NCBI GenBank assembly: GCA_964524515.1
Contig: CAZGEA010000004.1
Location: 62,001 to 126,000 of the forward strand
Reading direction: 5' to 3'
Source of the DNA: CAZGEA01 sp964524515
GTDB lineage: Bacteria; Patescibacteriota; Microgenomatia; UBA8517
DNA length: 64,000 nucleotides
Of the stretch, positions 18,539 through 25,492 are shown piece by piece. Made by a program: the position numbers and the translations under genes. The notes below the pieces were generated by a model. The model was not told the origin of the DNA, searched no databases, and saw only the letters and a list, made by a program, of their open reading frames with translations. Numbering within the stretch: position 1 is the first letter of the stretch; each line of letters opens with the position of its first letter.

Positions 18539-19597
18539 TCAGTCTAACAGTGCTTTTATTCCAGGTAAAGACCCCTCGCCTAGAAAATCTAGCATTGCTC
18601 CGCCCCCTACTGAAACCCAACTAAATTTATCTGCTAAACCAAACTTATTAATTGCATTAACAGTGTCTCCTCCACCTGCAACTTTGAATGCGTCAGTGTT
18701 TCCCGCCACTGCTTCAAGAACTCTTTGGGTTCCCAAATGGTGACCTATTTCTTCAAAAACTCCAAGTGGACCAGCTACAACTATTGTTTTTGCTGACTCT
18801 ATAATTGGAACAAATTTTTCAATTGATTTAATAGTAATGTCTTTTCCTTCAACTGTAAGGTGTGCAATTTCTAACTTTTCATCTGTTGTATCTTCTAAGA
18901 ATTTGGGGAGAGCGCCACCTACTAATATTTTATCTGCAAACTGTTTGAAACTTTGAAGATAAGTTAATTTATCTTCTTTGGCACCACTTACTATTGCAAT
19001 TGTTGGATGATTTGGGTTGTTTCTGACTTTTTCAAGATTTTCTACTTCTTGCGCAAATCTTAAACCTACAGCATGAGGTAATAATTTGGGAAGACCAACG
19101 ATTGATGCATGTTGTCGGTGACTTGTAGCAAATGATTCATTAACATAAAAATTAATGTTATTACCGATTAAAAGCTTAACGAAGTTTTCGTCGTTTTTTT
19201 CTTCTCCTTCGAAAAATCTTAAGTTTTCAAATAAAATAATTCTTGATTCTTCTTTTGGATCTGAATTATCAGAATTTTTTTCAAAATTTGTGTTTAGGTT
19301 TTCTTTGAAAAGAACTTTCTCACCTAGCAGATTTGAAAACAAATGCCACAAATTAAGTGTTGAAACGTATTTATCATCGATTTTTCCGATGTGACCCACA
19401 ATTACCAATAGTTGAGGATTTTGATTTAATATGTGTTTAAGGGTTGGGAGGCAAGCATTGATTCGCGAGTCATCTTCTACTTCAAATTTTTCAGTGTTAT
19501 TTTCATCAATTGTTTTTTTAAAAGGAACATCTAAATCTATTCTTACAATTACATTTTTACCTTTTAAATCGAAATCAGAGAGTTTTGGAAGATTCAT
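18539..19597 (-). CDS. pgk: Phosphoglycerate kinase
   Basis: About 352 residues, shorter than the usual 390-415. Motifs: KGKNVIVRIDLDVPF (substrate-binding N-domain), NLRFFEGEEKND, NESFATSHRQHASIVGLP, KILVGGALPKF, VVAGPLGVFEE and the nucleotide-binding GGGDTVNAINKF, ending in SVGGGAMLDFLGEG. The methionine at 19597 (MNLPKLSDF) is preferred because it gives the normal family start and reduces overlap with rpiB to 23 bases; ATG 19615 is the alternative. Confidence 0.94.
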   Translation of the reverse strand: MNLPKLSDFDLKGKNVIVRIDLDVPFKKTIDENNTEKFEVEDDSRINACLPTLKHILNQNPQLLVIVGHIGKIDDKYVSTLNLWHLFSNLLGEKVLFKENLNTNFEKNSDNSDPKEESRIILFENLRFFEGEEKNDENFVKLLIGNNINFYVNESFATSHRQHASIVGLPKLLPHAVGLRFAQEVENLEKVRNNPNHPTIAIVSGAKEDKLTYLQSFKQFADKILVGGALPKFLEDTTDEKLEIAHLTVEGKDITIKSIEKFVPIIESAKTIVVAGPLGVFEEIGHHLGTQRVLEAVAGNTDAFKVAGGGDTVNAINKFGLADKFSWVSVGGGAMLDFLGEGSLPGIKALLD

Positions 19598-20030
19598 ATT
19601 GGGATATTTTTTCAACTCGCCTTACATGTCTTTCTTCATTTGAAAATTGTGTATTAATAAATGTTTTTACAATGTTGATTGCACCCTCAAGATCCACAAA
19701 ATCAGCACCAAGAGATAATATATTTGCGTTGTTGTGTTCACGAGCAAGGGTTGCCATATCGGTATTAATGCAAAGTGCTGCACGAACTCCTTTTACTTTA
19801 TTTGCAGCAATTTGTTCACCGTTACCTGATTTACCAATGACTACACCAAATGAATCACTATTACCCACTGTTGATTCAGCTGCTTTGATTATAAATTCCA
19901 CATAATCGTCTTCTGGATCAAAAATTGAATTTCCACAATCTATTACCTCATGCTTTTCCCCTACCAAATAACCTTTTAGTTCTTCTTTAAGTTTAAAACC
20001 GACGTGATCAGTTGCTATAAATATTTTCAT
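19575..20030 (-). CDS. rpiB: Ribose-5-phosphate isomerase B
   Basis: A 151-residue RpiB/LacAB-family isomerase interconverting ribose 5-phosphate and ribulose 5-phosphate. It starts MKIFIATDHVGFKLKEEL. The active-site loop reads GKSGNGEQIAANKVKG: the Cys used as catalytic base in the E. coli-type CGTGIG loop is absent, and Glu of GNGEQ is in the position used in actinobacterial-type RpiB. AREHNNANILSLGADF is the conserved C-terminal signature. It overlaps tpiA by 4 bases. Confidence 0.93.
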   Translation of the reverse strand: MKIFIATDHVGFKLKEELKGYLVGEKHEVIDCGNSIFDPEDDYVEFIIKAAESTVGNSDSFGVVIGKSGNGEQIAANKVKGVRAALCINTDMATLAREHNNANILSLGADFVDLEGAINIVKTFINTQFSNEERHVRRVEKISQYESSKTL

Positions 20031-20683
20031 TTGAATCCTTCTATTAAATTTTCTAAAGCTGTTTTTGGATCATCTGCTTTTACTATATTTGTGGCAACTG
20101 CAATCCCAATGGCTCCTAACTGAAGAGATTTTTGAATATCAGTTTTGTCATGAATCCCTGCGCCAACAATTAATGGAATACCTGCTTTTTTTGCAATTTC
20201 AAAAACTTCAGAAATCACTTCTGGTTTTGCAGTTGCAACTGAGATATCAGTGCGACCAATGAATTCTGGAGGTTCATAAGAAACATAATCAGGTTTTAAT
20301 TCGATTAATTTTTTAAATTCTTCAATATCGCTTGCAAAAATTAAAGTTTTTAAACCTACTTCTTTTGCTTTTTGGTGAGCTATTTTTAAATCATCAACAT
20401 TTGCAAACTTGTGTTCCGAGTGATTCAGAAGTGTTCCAACGGCCCCTGATTCTTTAACTGAACTTGCTGAAACCCAGCCAGTTTTTGGACCTTCATCAAT
20501 TGGATCAATATGTTGTGCCCAAATTTCAAACTTATTTAGTTTTGCTAAATTTTGAATATCAATAGTTTGAACTGCAGCGACAACTTTTATTTCTTTTAGA
20601 TTTGCATTTGAGAGATTGATTAAAAGATTTTGTGCATTAACGCCTACTGATTGACTATATGCTTTGAAATTAAGAACAATCAT
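20027..20683 (-). CDS. tpiA: Triosephosphate isomerase, archaeal type
   Basis: A 218-residue TIM barrel, shorter than bacterial TpiA (about 250) and matching the archaeal subfamily. The N-terminal MIVLNFKAYSQ carries the Lys, VGTLLNHSEHK the electrophilic His, and YVSYEPPEFIGR the catalytic Glu. GAGIHDKTD and GAIGIAVATNIVKA bind phosphate. Its start overlaps the glutaredoxin-like gene by 4 bases. Together with the DhnA-type aldolase it gives this genome an archaeal-flavoured lower glycolysis. Confidence 0.93.
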   Translation of the reverse strand: MIVLNFKAYSQSVGVNAQNLLINLSNANLKEIKVVAAVQTIDIQNLAKLNKFEIWAQHIDPIDEGPKTGWVSASSVKESGAVGTLLNHSEHKFANVDDLKIAHQKAKEVGLKTLIFASDIEEFKKLIELKPDYVSYEPPEFIGRTDISVATAKPEVISEVFEIAKKAGIPLIVGAGIHDKTDIQKSLQLGAIGIAVATNIVKADDPKTALENLIEGFK

Positions 20684-20934
20684 GAATGAATATTAAAAAT
20701 CGCGTCTAATTCGCGACGGTTGAAGCCAATTATTTTTGAAATGTTTCCATCATCTTTTTCGATCCATGTAAATGGAACTCCTAAATAGCCATCTGAGATT
20801 TTCATCATTTCTTCTTTGGCTCCTGCTTCATCATCCACAAAGCTTTCTGTAAATTCTATTTTTAAATCCAAAAGGTAATTTTTGAGCATTTGGCAGTATG
20901 GGCATGTTCGAGTTGAGAAAATTTTAACTTTCAT
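20680..20934 (-). CDS. Glutaredoxin-like thiol-disulfide protein
   Basis: An 84-residue single-domain thioredoxin fold with redox motif CPYC (residues 11-14). GVPFTWIEKDD provides the cis-Pro region and IIGFNRREL the C-terminal glutathione-fold segment. It is the first cytoplasmic gene of the glycolytic operon and overlaps tpiA by 4 bases. Could reduce NrdJ or other enzymes; partner unknown. Confidence 0.85.
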   Translation of the reverse strand: MKVKIFSTRTCPYCQMLKNYLLDLKIEFTESFVDDEAGAKEEMMKISDGYLGVPFTWIEKDDGNISKIIGFNRRELDAIFNIHS

Positions 20935-20937
20935 AAT

Positions 20938-21648
20938 TTAAGTAATCAATAAACCAACTACTTTAAACCAGATTGGACTATCTACTGTCAAGACCCTACC
21001 GGTTGATGCTGAGAGATTAGCAGTTACTTCCACTGGAATTTTTGTAATTTTTAAATCAATTATTCTTGTTCCTTTGACTTCATAATGCAATTCACCAAAT
21101 TCGTTTTCAGTAAGTAGCATCGGTGAATTTGGATCGATTTCATCGAGTAAACGAGCATTGATTGCCAATTCAGCTGCATCTTGAGGAAGCAATACAATAA
21201 ACCTTAAGCCTGTTGGGGCTTTAACAGAGATTAAAGCAGTACCTGGATCAATTTCAACTGGGTATTCGGTTGAAGCAGAATTCTCTCCTTGGATTAGTAT
21301 GAATTTTCCATCACTTACTTTTATTGAGAGGTTTTTTGATTCACCTCGGGATTCAACTTCAACAACGTCACCTTCAAAATTGGTAATATCTGCTTTGGCT
21401 TTGTTGTTTCCCGAATCTTGAATTACCTGGAAACTATTTCCTTCTTTGTATACTGAAATTTTTCCATTTAAATTTGAATCTAAATTGGCTATTTTTTTAA
21501 TTTTTATTTCTCGATCTGATTCAGCACCTAAGACATTCCATGAAGTTTTGCCGTTTGATGAAATTGTGACTATTGCGTCTGCCAAAACAATATTGGGAGT
21601 GACTAAAAAAATTAATCCAAAGACAGCAAAATAAAATGATTTTTTCAT
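20938..21648 (-). CDS. Secreted protein of unknown function
   Basis: About 236 residues from MKKSFYFAVFGL; an ATG four codons upstream (21660) is equally possible. A signal peptide ends near VLADA (about residue 24). The mature part appears all-beta, with repeated short strands, and closes with a hydrophobic stretch FKVVGLLIT. No known domain or catalytic motif was recognised. It lies 3 bases downstream-adjacent to the glutaredoxin gene and 7-19 bases after the membrane protein gene upstream, so the three are probably cotranscribed. Confidence 0.65.
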   Translation of the reverse strand: MKKSFYFAVFGLIFLVTPNIVLADAIVTISSNGKTSWNVLGAESDREIKIKKIANLDSNLNGKISVYKEGNSFQVIQDSGNNKAKADITNFEGDVVEVESRGESKNLSIKVSDGKFILIQGENSASTEYPVEIDPGTALISVKAPTGLRFIVLLPQDAAELAINARLLDEIDPNSPMLLTENEFGELHYEVKGTRIIDLKITKIPVEVTANLSASTGRVLTVDSPIWFKVVGLLIT

Positions 21649-21667
21649 TTGATCATTCATGATATCA

Positions 21668-22156
21668 CTAATAGCTTGCTTCCAGGAGGACTTTGTCTAA
21701 TTTTTTGATTTGAATTTTTGAATATGAAGTTAAGTCTTCTTGTTTTGAAACTTCAAGCATATAACCGCCTTTTCCAGTTTCAAGATTTCCAATGTTTATT
21801 TGGCTACCATCTGGTTTAGATAGTACTAATAAATATTTTTCATTTTTTTGCAAATCTGGAAGATCTGCTAACACCAACAAATCAAATTTGTTGTTTGAAT
21901 ATTTTCTAGAAACCACACCTGAGTAATTTTCCCCATCCCCTGAAATGTCTTTCAATTCTTTTTTATCTGAATCTACTGGAAGAGTAATTCTAAAAGAATC
22001 TTCAATTCCTTTGACAGAACCAACTGGTGAACTTGTTACAAATGGAGTTGTTTCTGGGTTTTGATTGCTATTTCTATTTTTTATAAACCAAAAGAAACCA
22101 CCGATTACAATTACAACCATTAATCCAATTAGTGCGTCTGAAAATTTAGGCTTCAT
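21668..22156 (-). CDS. Single-pass membrane protein of unknown function
   Basis: 162 residues with an N-terminal helix (about 8-26) and a polar extracytoplasmic domain of about 130 residues containing probable beta-strands (VSRKYSNNKFDLLVLADLP, SYSKIQIKKLDKVLLEASY). No domain recognised. Possibly the first gene of the leftward operon: a TATTTT-like hexamer lies 7 bases before the ATG. Confidence 0.6.
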   Translation of the reverse strand: MKPKFSDALIGLMVVIVIGGFFWFIKNRNSNQNPETTPFVTSSPVGSVKGIEDSFRITLPVDSDKKELKDISGDGENYSGVVSRKYSNNKFDLLVLADLPDLQKNEKYLLVLSKPDGSQINIGNLETGKGGYMLEVSKQEDLTSYSKIQIKKLDKVLLEASY

Positions 22157-22204
22157 TTAACTTAAAATAAAATAACACTAGCCTATAGAATTGGCAAGAG
22201 GGTT

Positions 22205-22327
22205 TCATTCACAACAAGGATCTTTGAAGCCGCAGTTGGTGCAAATTGCGTCCTTACTCCCTGCCACTACTCCAATTTTGGATCCACACACAGGACAATC
22301 TTGTTTTTGCGTTTCAACTTTTGACAT
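22205..22327 (-). CDS. 40-residue double-CxxC zinc-ribbon protein
   Basis: A very short gene read on the minus strand from ATG 22327 to TGA at 22205-22207. It has CPVC at residues 11-14 and CTNC at 29-32, the typical spacing of a small zinc ribbon, followed by a C-terminal CCE. Such minimal ribbons often bind nucleic acid or partner proteins. Its start is 16 bases from the divergent start at 22344, so the two promoters overlap. The well-placed Cys pairs make chance unlikely despite the small size. Confidence 0.65.
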   Translation of the reverse strand: MSKVETQKQDCPVCGSKIGVVAGSKDAICTNCGFKDPCCE

Positions 22328-22329
22328 GT

Positions 22330-22337
22330 TGTATAAT
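22330..22337 (+). promoter_or_regulatory. TGTATAAT -10 element, leaderless start at 22344
   Basis: TGTATAAT ends 6 bases before ATG 22344, identical in layout to the elements at 3979 and 13189. On the other strand the same AT-rich sequence supplies hexamers for the divergent zinc-ribbon gene. Confidence 0.65.
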
Positions 22338-22343
22338 TTATAT

Positions 22344-22535
22344 ATGAAGTTTGCAACTGTTGTCCAGATAATGGCATTTATACATCACTTGGTTTGGAGT
22401 GTGCTTGGACTTTTGGTTTTATTTTTTGTTTATTACTTTTTTACCAGTGGTTATAAAGCTTTTATAAACCCAGATCAGCAATTTTTTGCAAGCCCAACAC
22501 CTGTGGTTACTTTGACTCCAAAACCCGTAAAATAG
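22344..22535 (+). CDS. Small single-pass membrane protein with Pro/Thr tail
   Basis: 63 residues from ATG 22344; an upstream in-frame extension is rejected because of the -10 element 6 bases before this ATG and the opposing zinc-ribbon gene. One hydrophobic segment (about 14-35) is followed by a short extracytoplasmic tail ending TPVVTLTPKPVK. Unknown function. The strong promoter at 22543 begins just after its stop. Confidence 0.6.
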   Translation: MKFATVVQIMAFIHHLVWSVLGLLVLFFVYYFFTSGYKAFINPDQQFFASPTPVVTLTPKPVK

Positions 22536-22542
22536 GCCATAC

Positions 22543-22571
22543 TTGACAATTGGCACTTTAGGGTGTATAGT
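22543..22571 (+). promoter_or_regulatory. Near-consensus sigma70 promoter of the structured-RNA locus
   Basis: TTGACA at 22543-22548, a 17-base spacer, and TATAGT at 22566-22571. This is the best-matching promoter in the window. Transcription should start near 22578, giving a leader of about 460 bases before ATG 23037, in contrast with the leaderless pattern elsewhere. Confidence 0.8.
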
Positions 22572-22577
22572 GCTAGT

Positions 22578-23036
22578 ATAAGTTAATTAATAGTTACCGC
22601 ACGTATATCGGAAACTACACTAATTTTGAAGGCGAGGAAAAGGATAAGCCTATTTACATCATTTAACTTTAAGCTAGCCATAGAAAAGAAGGCCGAGGCT
22701 GATATTAACAATTTGTGCCTACTTGGCCAAAACCTGCTTTGACCTTCTTTTCTGAGGCTATGCCTCAGTGATCGAGCTTTACGCTCGTTAACAATTAAAG
22801 CGAGTTATACAGACACAAGCCTAATTTGTGCCTGACAACAAGCTCTCGTGGGGTTCACAGGGAATCAGAAATCCTTGTTTCTAAAGACCAATCTTTTAAA
22901 TTAATATCTTTATAGAAACAATGAAAACTTAAAATTTTTTAATTTTCTGTTTCCTGTGAGCCTCATGAGTATCTTAAAAAGCTTGTCTGTTGGTGCACAT
23001 CAGCGCAAGCGCTCATAGTCAGAGGCCGGAGGATGT
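22578..23036 (+). ncRNA. Long, highly structured 5' leader / candidate structured RNA
   Basis: About 460 bases without a credible gene but full of complementary arms. These include 22682-22692 with 22743-22753 (11 of 11 pairs), 22752-22758 with 22762-22768 (loop TAT), 22773-22777 with 22783-22787, 22810-22818 with 22826-22834, 22855-22870 with 22945-22959 (about 14 pairs), and inside it 22875-22883 with 22913-22921 (9 of 9). The decamer ATTTGTGCCT occurs twice (22711, 22824), so alternative pairings are possible. A strong promoter precedes it and GGAGG ends it, 4 bases before ATG 23037. It could be a regulatory leader or a stand-alone RNA processed from the mRNA. No match to RNase P RNA, tmRNA, SRP RNA or 6S RNA motifs was recognised. 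Confidence 0.65.
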
Positions 23037-25091
23037 ATGTTTAAATCATCATCACGCTCCCTGTTTAGGGTAGCAATCGTGGCAATCATTTTCTTGATTG
23101 TCTCCGCTTATTCGTACTCGCCTACCACCGCTGGTGGCGAAACCCCAACCCCTGTGGTTGGAAATGATGGCGGAAATAGCAACGGACCTGCTCCTTCTGA
23201 GCAAACCCCGGTGCCAGCCGATACGACAGTTCCTCCCGCGCCGACAGAAGTCGCCGCGACCGCTGTTCCAGCCACACCCGTGACTGTGAATCCAACTAAC
23301 ACTCCTGTGATAGTTGACATCCAACCTTCAGCTTCACCCGAAGTTGTGGGAAACCAGCCCGCTCCCTCACCTGAGGCGATTTTGGCACCGAGTAAGACGC
23401 CTGGAATTTCGCAAATCCAGAGTCCGCCCTCGATTGAGCCAGAACCAAGCTGCGATGGGTGGAACATAAAGATCGTAAATCCCGGGTATTATCTCCAGTT
23501 TCGCTGGGAATACCACAAAGATTCCGATCCTATTAAGGGAGACTGGAAGCCAGAAAAAATCAATACCAAAGGTGGAATTACTTTCCATTTCCAATGGTAT
23601 GGTGGAGACTGGGGTCAGGCAGACTATACATGGGATATTACCCGTGGACCGGAATGCCCGCCGTTTGTCGTAGCGACAAATACTTCTGTGCCGCCAACGG
23701 AAACTAATGTTCCGCCAAGTGCGACACCTAGTGCGACGTTCACAAACACGCCGCAACCGAGCAATACGCCGACTGTGACGCCTAGCAACACACCGTTGCC
23801 TAGTGCGACACCGACGTACACGGAGACGAACACGAGCACGCCTGTGCCACCTACGTTTACCGCGACGTATACATCAACAGCCACGGCGACTCACACCGAG
23901 ACGCCAACAGTTGCGCCGACGTATACATTCACGCCTTCACAGACACCGATTCCACAACAAACTGTTGTGAATATTTCGGTTACTGCGACGGTAGCACCAG
24001 TCGTTATTAAAACTTCTGGTGATGAGTGCAAAGAACCGGCCATCAATGGCTTTATGGACTTTGGGGGTTTCAATTTCCAAGTTCAGGTTTTGAGCGAAGG
24101 TCGTTCTAAGCCAAAGTCGATGGCGACCAAAAATCTCTTGGCTTCAGATGCTTCGCTTTCACCAAATGGTGAATGGGTTGCCTTTGTAGCAGCTGATCCA
24201 AACGGACAGTTTACAGAGATTCGTTTGGCGAGGTTTGTCGATCTGGCAAAAAGCTGGTCTGTCTACAAGAGCTACAGTAATGTAGTCTCTGCACCAGCAG
24301 TAAACGACAATGGAGACATCTTGTTTGTCGTTGACTTCAATGACCAAGATCGTCGTTCCGAGGTATTGCTTGTTCGCAAGAATGGCAAGCCAACGGAAGT
24401 AGTCAGCCCAGGAGATAGCCCATTTTGGATCAATAATACAACTGCAGGGTACATTAACCCGAGCAGCCTGATCTATGAATGGGAAATCGATCAAGAGATT
24501 CACAGTGAATCTGGCGCGTATAGTTTGTATGGTTGGGTTTTCATGAATGAAGTGACAGTTGCCCGAAATGGTGACTTGTTAGCTTTCGTGGGCAGCAAGA
24601 ATGGTATCAGCCAAATTGTTGTCTTTAATCGGATTACCCAGTCCCAAATCTGGCAATCGCCAGTCGGAGCGAATCAACCAGTCATGAGCCGCGATGGTCG
24701 TTTTATCGTTTTTGTTCACAATGGGCAAATCAAAGCTCATCAGATGAACAAGGCCGAAGACCAAATTACGGTCATTACGAATGTTGATAAGTCTGTTGCG
24801 AACCCAGTGCTTTTGTGCACCAATCAAGTGATCTTCACTTTGAACGGTAACACAATTGTCTCGGTTTCGTATCAGCCCAGCATGAAGTCAGTTTCTGAGT
24901 CTGGTTTGACAGTTCTCAAGAGTCCAAGCAACAATTTGCTCGCGACATATTTTGGGAGTCACACCCAGACCCGTCCAGAGATTAAAACAGGAGATTCGAA
25001 TTTTGTCCGCATGGCAAACAATCTTCGGTTGAATCTGGAAAAGCCTGCTACAAGTATTGCTTTGTTAGCACAAAGCTTTACCAGCCGATAA
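23037..25091 (+). CDS. Secreted Pro/Thr-rich protein with TolB-like beta-propeller
   Basis: 684 residues. A signal peptide/anchor (about 1-30) is followed by a Pro/Thr/Ala-rich linker (about 32-135). A small domain follows (about 137-205, starting PSCDGWNIKIVNPGYYLQF and rich in Trp/Tyr), then a second Pro/Thr linker (about 210-330) of TPTxT-type repeats, then a domain of about 340 residues with propeller-like blades such as SPNGEWVAFVAADPNG and SRDGRFIVFVHNGQI. GGAGG lies 4 bases before the ATG, a real SD unlike most genes here. G/C-ending codons (GCG, ACG, CCG) are much more frequent than in neighbours, which suggests transfer. It is probably an extracellular or surface stalk protein. It sits between two structured RNA regions. 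Confidence 0.8.
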   Translation: MFKSSSRSLFRVAIVAIIFLIVSAYSYSPTTAGGETPTPVVGNDGGNSNGPAPSEQTPVPADTTVPPAPTEVAATAVPATPVTVNPTNTPVIVDIQPSASPEVVGNQPAPSPEAILAPSKTPGISQIQSPPSIEPEPSCDGWNIKIVNPGYYLQFRWEYHKDSDPIKGDWKPEKINTKGGITFHFQWYGGDWGQADYTWDITRGPECPPFVVATNTSVPPTETNVPPSATPSATFTNTPQPSNTPTVTPSNTPLPSATPTYTETNTSTPVPPTFTATYTSTATATHTETPTVAPTYTFTPSQTPIPQQTVVNISVTATVAPVVIKTSGDECKEPAINGFMDFGGFNFQVQVLSEGRSKPKSMATKNLLASDASLSPNGEWVAFVAADPNGQFTEIRLARFVDLAKSWSVYKSYSNVVSAPAVNDNGDILFVVDFNDQDRRSEVLLVRKNGKPTEVVSPGDSPFWINNTTAGYINPSSLIYEWEIDQEIHSESGAYSLYGWVFMNEVTVARNGDLLAFVGSKNGISQIVVFNRITQSQIWQSPVGANQPVMSRDGRFIVFVHNGQIKAHQMNKAEDQITVITNVDKSVANPVLLCTNQVIFTLNGNTIVSVSYQPSMKSVSESGLTVLKSPSNNLLATYFGSHTQTRPEIKTGDSNFVRMANNLRLNLEKPATSIALLAQSFTSR

Positions 25092-25119
25092 CTCGCTTTA
25101 GTTAAGCACATTCGCACAA

Positions 25120-25159
25120 GGCTGATAGATAGTTTTCTCGATAATAGAGAATATCAGCC
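25120..25159 (+). terminator. Hairpin after the beta-propeller gene
   Basis: Arms GGCTGATA (25120-25127) and TATCAGCC (25152-25159) are perfectly complementary, with an inner stem TTCTC/GAGAA (25135-25139, 25147-25151). A run of seven Ts occurs only 16 bases further on (25174-25180). It may be a weak terminator or simply the first stem of the structured region leading to the ribozyme. Confidence 0.45.
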
Positions 25160-25161
25160 CA

Positions 25162-25244
25162 CAGCAGGGAGAGATTTTTTTAAGATGAGATGCAAGCACG
25201 CATCAAGGGTACACCCATCATTTTAATTAATCATCTCCCCGCTG
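25162..25244 (+). ncRNA. Multi-branched structured RNA immediately 5' of the ribozyme
   Basis: 25162-25172 pairs with 25234-25244 (10 of 11 positions). Inside are GATGC/GCATC (loop AAGCAC) and GGGT/ACCC mini-hairpins, themselves bracketed by GATG...CATC, so a branched domain can form. It ends 4 bases before the hammerhead, so both could belong to one RNA. Confidence 0.5.
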
Positions 25245-25248
25245 CACA

Positions 25249-25308
25249 GTAAGTCTGCAGATATTAAACTCTCTGCACTGATGAGCCCCAAGAGAGGGCG
25301 AAACTTAC
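25249..25308 (+). ncRNA. Type III hammerhead self-cleaving ribozyme
   Basis: A complete 60-base hammerhead. Stem III is GTAAGT (25249-25254) pairing with ACTTAC (25303-25308), 6 of 6. The cleavage triplet is GTC with predicted scission after C25255. Stem I is TGCAGA/TCTGCA (25256-25261, 25272-25277), 6 of 6, with a 10-base loop. The core CTGATGA is at 25278-25284. Stem II is GCCC/GGGC (25285-25288, 25296-25299) with a 7-base loop, followed by GAA at 25300-25302. All invariant core bases (C3-A9, G12-A14, C17, the 10.1-11.1 G-C pair and the 15.1-16.1 A-U pair) are present. Because stem III is open it is the type III permutation. It lies 158 bases after the beta-propeller stop and would cut any read-through transcript. 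Confidence 0.93.
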
Positions 25309-25401
25309 ATTAAAACTAGATAATATGTTTCCTTTAGCTTTTTGCGCAATTTGAAAAAAATTGCTTAAAGAGGTAGAGGGTAACCTTTATCGACCGATAT
25401 A

Positions 25402-25439
25402 CACCCTGCACCCACCAACTTCTATTGGGTGCAGGGGTG
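25402..25439 (+). repeat. GC-rich long hairpin between ribozyme and next gene
   Basis: CACCCTGCACCCA (25402-25414) pairs with TGGGTGCAGGGGTG (25426-25439) with a single bulged G. Flanking TTATCG...CGATAA sequences can lengthen it. No T-run follows, so it is not a standard terminator. It may be the 3' end of the structured RNA, or an operator or attenuator before the gene at 25493. Confidence 0.55.
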
Positions 25440-25492
25440 TGTACCGATAACAGGCTTGAATTTTTGAGTTCAAGATGTTAGTGTAAGACCAC

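Noticed and set aside
22578..23036. RNase P RNA, tmRNA, SRP RNA or 6S RNA
   Set aside because: GAGGAAAA at 22635 recalls an RNase P motif but the GUCC continuation and the ACAGAA/GGCUUA region are missing. No tRNA-like ends for tmRNA and no GGAAGGAAGCAGCC-type SRP loop were seen.
23052..23884. Several open antisense frames opposite the Pro/Thr-rich gene
   Set aside because: They are by-products of the repetitive GC-rich codons; their proteins are low complexity and there is no start signal.
25120..25159. Simple rho-independent terminator as the only function of the post-gene hairpin
   Set aside because: The T-run is 16 bases away and belongs to the next structured domain, so termination here is uncertain; retained only as a weak terminator call.
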